Below are positions 28,086-32,986 of a stretch of DNA of 32,986 nucleotides, piece by piece; position 1 is the first letter of the stretch; each line of letters begins with the position of its first letter. The DNA is taken from assembly GCA_028702435.1 (NCBI GenBank), contig JAQVOX010000004.1, positions 1 to 32,986 of the forward strand. The letters are read 5' to 3'. The position numbers were made by a program, and so were the translations under genes. The stretch is from Desulfotomaculaceae bacterium. GTDB taxonomy: Bacteria > Bacillota > Desulfotomaculia > Desulfotomaculales > Pelotomaculaceae. Under the pieces are notes generated by a model, which was not told the DNA's origin, did no database searches, and saw nothing but the letters and a program-made list of their open reading frames with translations.

Positions 28086-28352
28086 TTGCTGGAATTTATT
28101 ACTAGGCTTTTTGGTAAAGAGTATAAAAGTAAAAACATTGCAAAGGAGAGACTTCGACTGGTCCTGGTGCATGACCGCGCCAGCATTTCACCCCAGATGC
28201 TTGAATCCTTAAAATTAGATCTGATCAAGGTTATCTCAAACTACATGGAAATTGATGAGGAAAACCTGGACGTCAGTCTGGACTCTAGCGGTAACACAGT
28301 GGCGTTGGTAGCCAATATACCGGTTACGGGGATGAAAAGGACTGCAGGGTAA
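28086..28352 (+). CDS. minE: Cell division topological specificity factor MinE
   Basis: AKERLRLVLVHDRASISPQMLESLKLDLIKVISNYMEID; TTG start. Confidence 0.95.
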   Translation: MLEFITRLFGKEYKSKNIAKERLRLVLVHDRASISPQMLESLKLDLIKVISNYMEIDEENLDVSLDSSGNTVALVANIPVTGMKRTAG

Positions 28353-28368
28353 TTTGAATTTACCCAGG

Positions 28369-28402
28369 AGCCTGTATATCAATAATAATACGGGCTTTTT
28401 TT
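28369..28402 (+). terminator. Intrinsic terminator after minE
   Basis: AGCCTGTAT-N10-ATACGGGCT followed by T run. Confidence 0.8.
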
Positions 28403-28498
28403 ATGTGGTTTATTATTATACAATAAACCTTTAGGTACAGGCGCTGAGCCGGTAAATAAAGAAAGGTTGGTTTATTTAACACGGGGGAAAGAAGTGAT

Positions 28499-29695
28499 GT
28501 GGCAATGTTAGAACAAAATATACTCTTTAAAAAACTGGATCGCACATTACTGATTGCTATTACCATAATTATCCTCCTAGGGCTTGTGATCATTTACAGC
28601 GCAACCAAGCCGTCAGGGTTACTACCGGTAGCGGAGGCTTTAAGCACCGGCGATGACCCTTTTGCTTATGTTAAAAAACAAATGTTTTTTGTCCTGTTTG
28701 GGATCGGAATGATGATCATGATGCTTTATATTCAATATGAAGACCTGTTAAAGCATGTGAAATTCCTATATGTCCTGAATTTAATTATACTTGGAGCAGT
28801 CCTTATTGTGGGCGATTCTACGTTGGGCGCCCAGCGCTGGATTGCCATCGGCCCCAACCAAATTTTTCGTTTTCAGCCTTCCGAATTCTCAAAGCTGCTG
28901 ATCATTATCTGCTTCGCGGCTTACTTGAATTCCCGAAGCAATATGCTTAATCGCTTAAGAGATTTGCTCCCCTGCTTTGTTTATATCGGGGTACCGGCAC
29001 TGCTTATATTGATGCAACCGGACCTGGGCACAGCCCTGGTATTTTTGGCAATAATGTTCGGTATGCTCTTTATAGCAGGAGCGCGTCCCTGGCTGTTGTC
29101 CGGAATAATCGCCGGAGGGATCGGGACGGCCTCTTTATGGATCTGGGCACATTTCTGGTTGGCGGCAAACCGTGGGTTTGAGCTCTGGATTCCAATAAAA
29201 GATTACCAGCTGAAAAGATTGGTTATTTTTCTTGACCCGTGGCAGGAACCGTTTGACGCGGGTTACAATGTGATCCAGTCGCAGATAGCCATTGGTCAAG
29301 GTGGTTTTTGGGGACGCGGACTTTTTAATGGAAGCCAGACATATGGTGATTTTCTGCCTTTCCAGAAGAATGACTTTATTTTTTCTGTAGTAGGGGAAGA
29401 ACTTGGGTTTATCGGTGCATTTTTGCTGTTGGTTCTCTTTTTTGTCGTGATTTACCGGGGCATTCTAATCGCGATTAACGCCAGGGACAGGTTCGGTTCC
29501 CTCTTAGCTACCGGAATAGTGTCCATGCTTGTTGTTCATGTTTTAATCAATGTGGGCATGAATATTGGAATTATGCCTGTGACGGGTATTCCCTTGCCGA
29601 TGTTTAGCTATGGGGGCAGCAGTATGATTACTAACCTTACTGCACTGGGGTTGCTCTTGAATATAAATATGAGACGGAAAAAGATTTTGTTCTAA
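28499..29695 (+). CDS. rodA: Rod shape-determining protein RodA (SEDS family)
   Basis: RWIAIGPNQIFRFQPSEFSKL; MQPDLGTALVF; GIPLPMFSYGGSSMITNLTALGLLLNI; GTG start at 28499 (ATG 28505 alternative). Confidence 0.95.
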   Translation: MAMLEQNILFKKLDRTLLIAITIIILLGLVIIYSATKPSGLLPVAEALSTGDDPFAYVKKQMFFVLFGIGMMIMMLYIQYEDLLKHVKFLYVLNLIILGAVLIVGDSTLGAQRWIAIGPNQIFRFQPSEFSKLLIIICFAAYLNSRSNMLNRLRDLLPCFVYIGVPALLILMQPDLGTALVFLAIMFGMLFIAGARPWLLSGIIAGGIGTASLWIWAHFWLAANRGFELWIPIKDYQLKRLVIFLDPWQEPFDAGYNVIQSQIAIGQGGFWGRGLFNGSQTYGDFLPFQKNDFIFSVVGEELGFIGAFLLLVLFFVVIYRGILIAINARDRFGSLLATGIVSMLVVHVLINVGMNIGIMPVTGIPLPMFSYGGSSMITNLTALGLLLNINMRRKKILF

Positions 29696-29727
29696 CCGGG
29701 ATGATTATCAGTCCTGGTTAGTTTTTT
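29694..29727 (+). terminator. Intrinsic terminator after rodA
   Basis: AACCGGGA-N10-TCCTGGTT (one G.U) then A-GTTTTTT. Confidence 0.75.
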
Positions 29728-29786
29728 AATAGGCCATTCTTAACCGAGCTAAAAATATTATTTTTATCCCCCTTAGAATTTACTTG

Positions 29787-29815
29787 TCATATTACCTTTT
29801 TAGGAAAAATATGTT
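29787..29815 (+). promoter_or_regulatory. Candidate sigma-E-like promoter for the spoIVF-like operon
   Basis: TCATATT-14 nt-AATATGTT resembles kmATATT / CATAnnnT. Confidence 0.35.
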
Positions 29816-29856
29816 ATATAGACAAGCCAATAATTTGTACGTATGGGGGGGTAATA

Positions 29857-30606
29857 ATGAAAGGGATTGATTACAAGCCGGGTGGGCCATTTAAACAAGA
29901 AGATTGGATATCCCACTACCATAAGCCCCAATGGAAAAAGCCTCGACGTGAGGGCGGCGGTAGACATAACCTGCACCGAATTGCTATTGCTTTATTAATT
30001 TTCATATTTTGTTTTGCCTTGAGGGAGACTCAAAATCCATGGGGTATAGAGGCCAGGGAAACTTTAAAAGATGTACTGACTTCCGAGTGGAATTACCAAC
30101 CGGTTTTGGAAAAGGTGGCTCAGTTTGGGATACGGGTTGTCAAAATGGACTGGTCTCTTAATAGTCAAACACGTCCTGTTGTTAGCATTCAGGGGAATAG
30201 CGGTACCGGAACCTTGCCCGTACCGGTTTCGGGCGAGGTTATCAAGAGATACGGTATGGTTATAGACCCAGTAGACAACATGGAGAGATTTCATAACGGT
30301 ATTGATATTGCGGCTCCAGTAGGCAGCCCTGTCAGGGCTGTGCTAGACGGAAAAGTAAAACGGTTAGGTGATAGCCGGACATTGGGTAAATATGTGTTGT
30401 TGGAACATGTGCAGGGCTGTTTTACCCTTTATGGTAGACTTTCCAGGTATACGGTTACTGATGGACAGTCAGTTAAAGCTGGTCATAACATTGGAGAGGT
30501 AGGGATAGCAAGCGATATTCCCGGTGGGGTCCTGCATTTCGAATTGCGCGAAGACAACAAGTTGGTAGATCCGCTAATACGGTTACAGCCACTTAATGAC
30601 AAGTGA
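29857..30606 (+). CDS. spoIVFA: SpoIVFA-like membrane-anchored M23 (LytM) domain protein, Zn site degenerate
   Basis: N-terminal TM; GEVIKRYGMVIDP..ERFHNGIDIAAPVGSPVRAVLDGKV; GGVLHFELRED; immediately upstream of the M50 protease gene. Confidence 0.8.
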   Translation: MKGIDYKPGGPFKQEDWISHYHKPQWKKPRREGGGRHNLHRIAIALLIFIFCFALRETQNPWGIEARETLKDVLTSEWNYQPVLEKVAQFGIRVVKMDWSLNSQTRPVVSIQGNSGTGTLPVPVSGEVIKRYGMVIDPVDNMERFHNGIDIAAPVGSPVRAVLDGKVKRLGDSRTLGKYVLLEHVQGCFTLYGRLSRYTVTDGQSVKAGHNIGEVGIASDIPGGVLHFELREDNKLVDPLIRLQPLNDK

Positions 30607-30681
30607 TATGGGGCATTGTAGCCGAAACTCTTGCTTGGCTATAGACTCTGTTAAATACAGGCGGTAGGATGAGGTGATACC

Positions 30682-31566
30682 ATGAAAGTTGGCCGTATTG
30701 CTGGGGTAGAAATCTATCTAAATAACTTTTTTATAGCCCTACTGGGGCTGTTTTTTGTAGCCGGTGTACTGGGTAAAGGCCTAATTGCTTTCATTGTGGT
30801 GCTCCTTCATGAATTGGGGCACGTGGCTATGGCCCGCCGCCTGGGTGTGCATGTTTCAGATGTTGAACTCTTGCCTTTTGGTGGTGTCAGCCGTATGGGT
30901 GGGGAGGTTGTTTCTGATCCCTCTAAAGAAGTATACGTTGCCCTTGCCGGGCCAGCCACAAACCTATTTCTGGTCGGAATAGGTACAGTATTAAAAAATC
31001 ACGGCCTATTAAATAATGACCTGGGTTTATTTTTTCTTAACTGTAACTTGATTATGGCTGTTTTTAATTTGATTCCGGCATTGCCTTTAGATGGTGGCCG
31101 GGCTTTCCGGGCATATCTGGCCAGGCGGACCGGCTTCAGCAAGGCCACCTATCAGGCCGCTTGGTGGGGTCAGTTTTGGGGTATTGTTATTATCGTTGGG
31201 GGGGCGGTCGGTCTGGTGATGCGTTTATCCGGCCTAGACGTGGTGATCATTGGGATGTTTCTTTTCTATGCTGCCACAAGGGAAAAAAATCAGGCGCCTT
31301 ACCATTTTATTCGCCATCTGCTCCAAAAAAAAGATGAGTTGGTGACAGCAGGAGTCTTACCTGCGGAGCCGCTGGTTGCCTTTGATACAGTACGCTTAGG
31401 CAAAGTGATCCATGCCTTTTTGCCGCAGCGCTTTCACCTGGTCCTACTACTTGACCGCAACTGGCATTATAAAGGTGTGGTTAGTGAAGCTCAAATTATT
31501 GATGCCCTGCTGTCTAAAGGGGTCGATGTCGAGATCGGCGATTTAATAAAAGTGCCACGCGGCTAA
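30682..31566 (+). CDS. spoIVFB: SpoIVFB-like M50 site-2 metalloprotease
   Basis: LLHELGHVAMARRLGV (HExxH), NLIPALPLDGGRAFRAYLARR; CBS-like C-terminal region. Confidence 0.9.
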   Translation: MKVGRIAGVEIYLNNFFIALLGLFFVAGVLGKGLIAFIVVLLHELGHVAMARRLGVHVSDVELLPFGGVSRMGGEVVSDPSKEVYVALAGPATNLFLVGIGTVLKNHGLLNNDLGLFFLNCNLIMAVFNLIPALPLDGGRAFRAYLARRTGFSKATYQAAWWGQFWGIVIIVGGAVGLVMRLSGLDVVIIGMFLFYAATREKNQAPYHFIRHLLQKKDELVTAGVLPAEPLVAFDTVRLGKVIHAFLPQRFHLVLLLDRNWHYKGVVSEAQIIDALLSKGVDVEIGDLIKVPRG

Positions 31567-31585
31567 AATAAGGAGGTTTTCCGTA

Positions 31586-31600
31586 ATGGACGTAGAATAA
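31586..31600 (+). other. Four-codon minigene ATG GAC GTA GAA TAA behind a strong SD
   Basis: AAGGAGG-tttccgta-ATGGACGTAGAATAA in the spoIVFB / radical SAM gap. Confidence 0.3.
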
Positions 31601-31698
31601 ATCCCCACAAGAATATTCTTCTATTGATTTTGGGTTATACTGATCACTAAATAGAAAATTACCAGGATATTGCTTATAATGCTGGGGGATTCAACTAT

Positions 31699-32986
31699 AT
31701 GGAGCTGCTCGATCAAATTTTACCACTTGTACAAAAGCCTGCCCGTTATACCGGAGGAGAGTGGAATGCGATCCGGAAAGACTGGAGCGAAGTTGACTTA
31801 AAGGTGGTTTTTGCCTTTCCCGATGTCTACGAGGTGGGCATGTCCCACCTCGGGATGCAGATACTTTACTCAATTGTGAACAGTCGTAACGATACTTTAA
31901 TGGAAAGGGTGTTTGCGCCCTGGCCCGATATGGAAGAAAAGATGCGTGAACATAAACTACCTTTGTTTGCCCTCGAATCTTACCGGCCGGTTCGGGATTT
32001 TGATGTGATCTCCTTTACTCTACAGTATGAGCTGAGTTACACCAATGTTTTAAATATGCTTAAACTTGCAGGTATACCCTTACGTGCGAGCCAACGCGGT
32101 AACGAATACCCCTTGGTTATTGCCGGAGGTCCTTGTGCCTTTAACCCCGAGCCACTCGCCAGTTTTATTGATTTGTTTGTAATTGGTGAGGGAGAAGAGG
32201 CTATTGGTGATTTATTGGATGTTTTCCGGAATGCGAAGGCTCGGAAATTGTCTAAGAAAGATTTGTTGCTAAAAGCGGTGCGGGTGCCAGGGGTTTATGT
32301 GCCATCTTTATACCAGGTTGAATACCTGGATGATGGTGCGATCGGGAAAGTAGAACCAATTAGTGATGGTATCCCGAGAAGAGTGAACAAACGGGTGGTG
32401 CATGACTTAGATCAGGCGCCGTTCCCAACCCGACCAATAGTGCCTTCTACCGAAATTGTGCATGACCGGATCATGATTGAAGTATTGCGAGGTTGTACCA
32501 GGGGTTGTCGTTTTTGTCAGGCCGGGGTGATTTACCGGCCGGTGCGGGAGAAAAAACCGGAAACAGTCAGAAGACAGGCGGCTGAACTGGTTCAGCACAC
32601 GGGTTACGATGAGATTTCCTTGACATCCCTGAGTACCAGCGATTATACTCCCGTGCGAAGTGTGATCAAGGCGCTCATTGATGATCATGCCTGTCGAGGT
32701 GTAGGAGTTTCCCTCCCCTCGCTACGTGTGGATAACTTTTCGGTACAGTTGGCCAAAGAGGTTCAAAAGGTTCGGCGGTCCAGCCTTACTTTTGCCCCGG
32801 AGGCCGGTACACAGCGCCTGCGTGATGTGATTAATAAAGGAGTTTCCGAAAAGGATTTAATGACGGCTGCTAGTGTTGCATTTCAAGAGGGCTGGCGTGC
32901 CATCAAGCTCTACTTCATGATTGGGCTGCCCACAGAAACCGTTGAAGACCTTGAAGGGATCGTTTACCTAGCCCGGGAAGTTCTAG
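31699..32986 (+). CDS. TIGR03960-family B12-binding-type radical SAM protein, 3'-partial (missing from ORF track)
   Basis: MELLDQILPLVQKPARYTGGEWNAIRKDW..VDLKVVFAFPDVYEVGMSHLGMQILYSIVN; radical SAM motif EVLRGCTRGCRFCQAGVIYRPVREK; open to the window edge. Confidence 0.9.
   Translation, partial: MELLDQILPLVQKPARYTGGEWNAIRKDWSEVDLKVVFAFPDVYEVGMSHLGMQILYSIVNSRNDTLMERVFAPWPDMEEKMREHKLPLFALESYRPVRDFDVISFTLQYELSYTNVLNMLKLAGIPLRASQRGNEYPLVIAGGPCAFNPEPLASFIDLFVIGEGEEAIGDLLDVFRNAKARKLSKKDLLLKAVRVPGVYVPSLYQVEYLDDGAIGKVEPISDGIPRRVNKRVVHDLDQAPFPTRPIVPSTEIVHDRIMIEVLRGCTRGCRFCQAGVIYRPVREKKPETVRRQAAELVQHTGYDEISLTSLSTSDYTPVRSVIKALIDDHACRGVGVSLPSLRVDNFSVQLAKEVQKVRRSSLTFAPEAGTQRLRDVINKGVSEKDLMTAASVAFQEGWRAIKLYFMIGLPTETVEDLEGIVYLAREVL

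Overview
The window looks like a chromosomal core region of a spore-forming, anaerobic Firmicute (Peptococcaceae / Desulfotomaculum-Pelotomaculum-like; lineage inferred from gene content and protein sequence only). Order: 3' part of a selenocysteine-containing formate dehydrogenase alpha subunit; typA (-); tRNA-His and tRNA-Gln (-); tig-clpP-clpX-lonB-usp-lonA-engB; an orphan substrate-binding protein (-); valS-folC-ridA-like-DUF4321-like-maf; mreBCD-mrdA-minC-minD-minE-rodA; spoIVFA/spoIVFB-like pair; start of a TIGR03960-type radical SAM protein. I saw no CRISPR array, prophage or intact IS element. Best candidates for a second look: (1) an in-frame TGA (90-92) with an adjacent SECIS-like hairpin, which the ORF track reads as a stop; (2) a 19-bp hairpin that buries the ribosome binding site of the universal stress protein gene; (3) a 96-bp in-frame insertion splitting the invariant MDK|AGAY motif of Maf; (4) a compact promoter-structured RNA-terminator unit upstream of tig; (5) a MinC that consists only of the C-terminal domain, behind a sigma-H-like promoter. 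All structural and promoter calls were made by eye and need computational or experimental confirmation.
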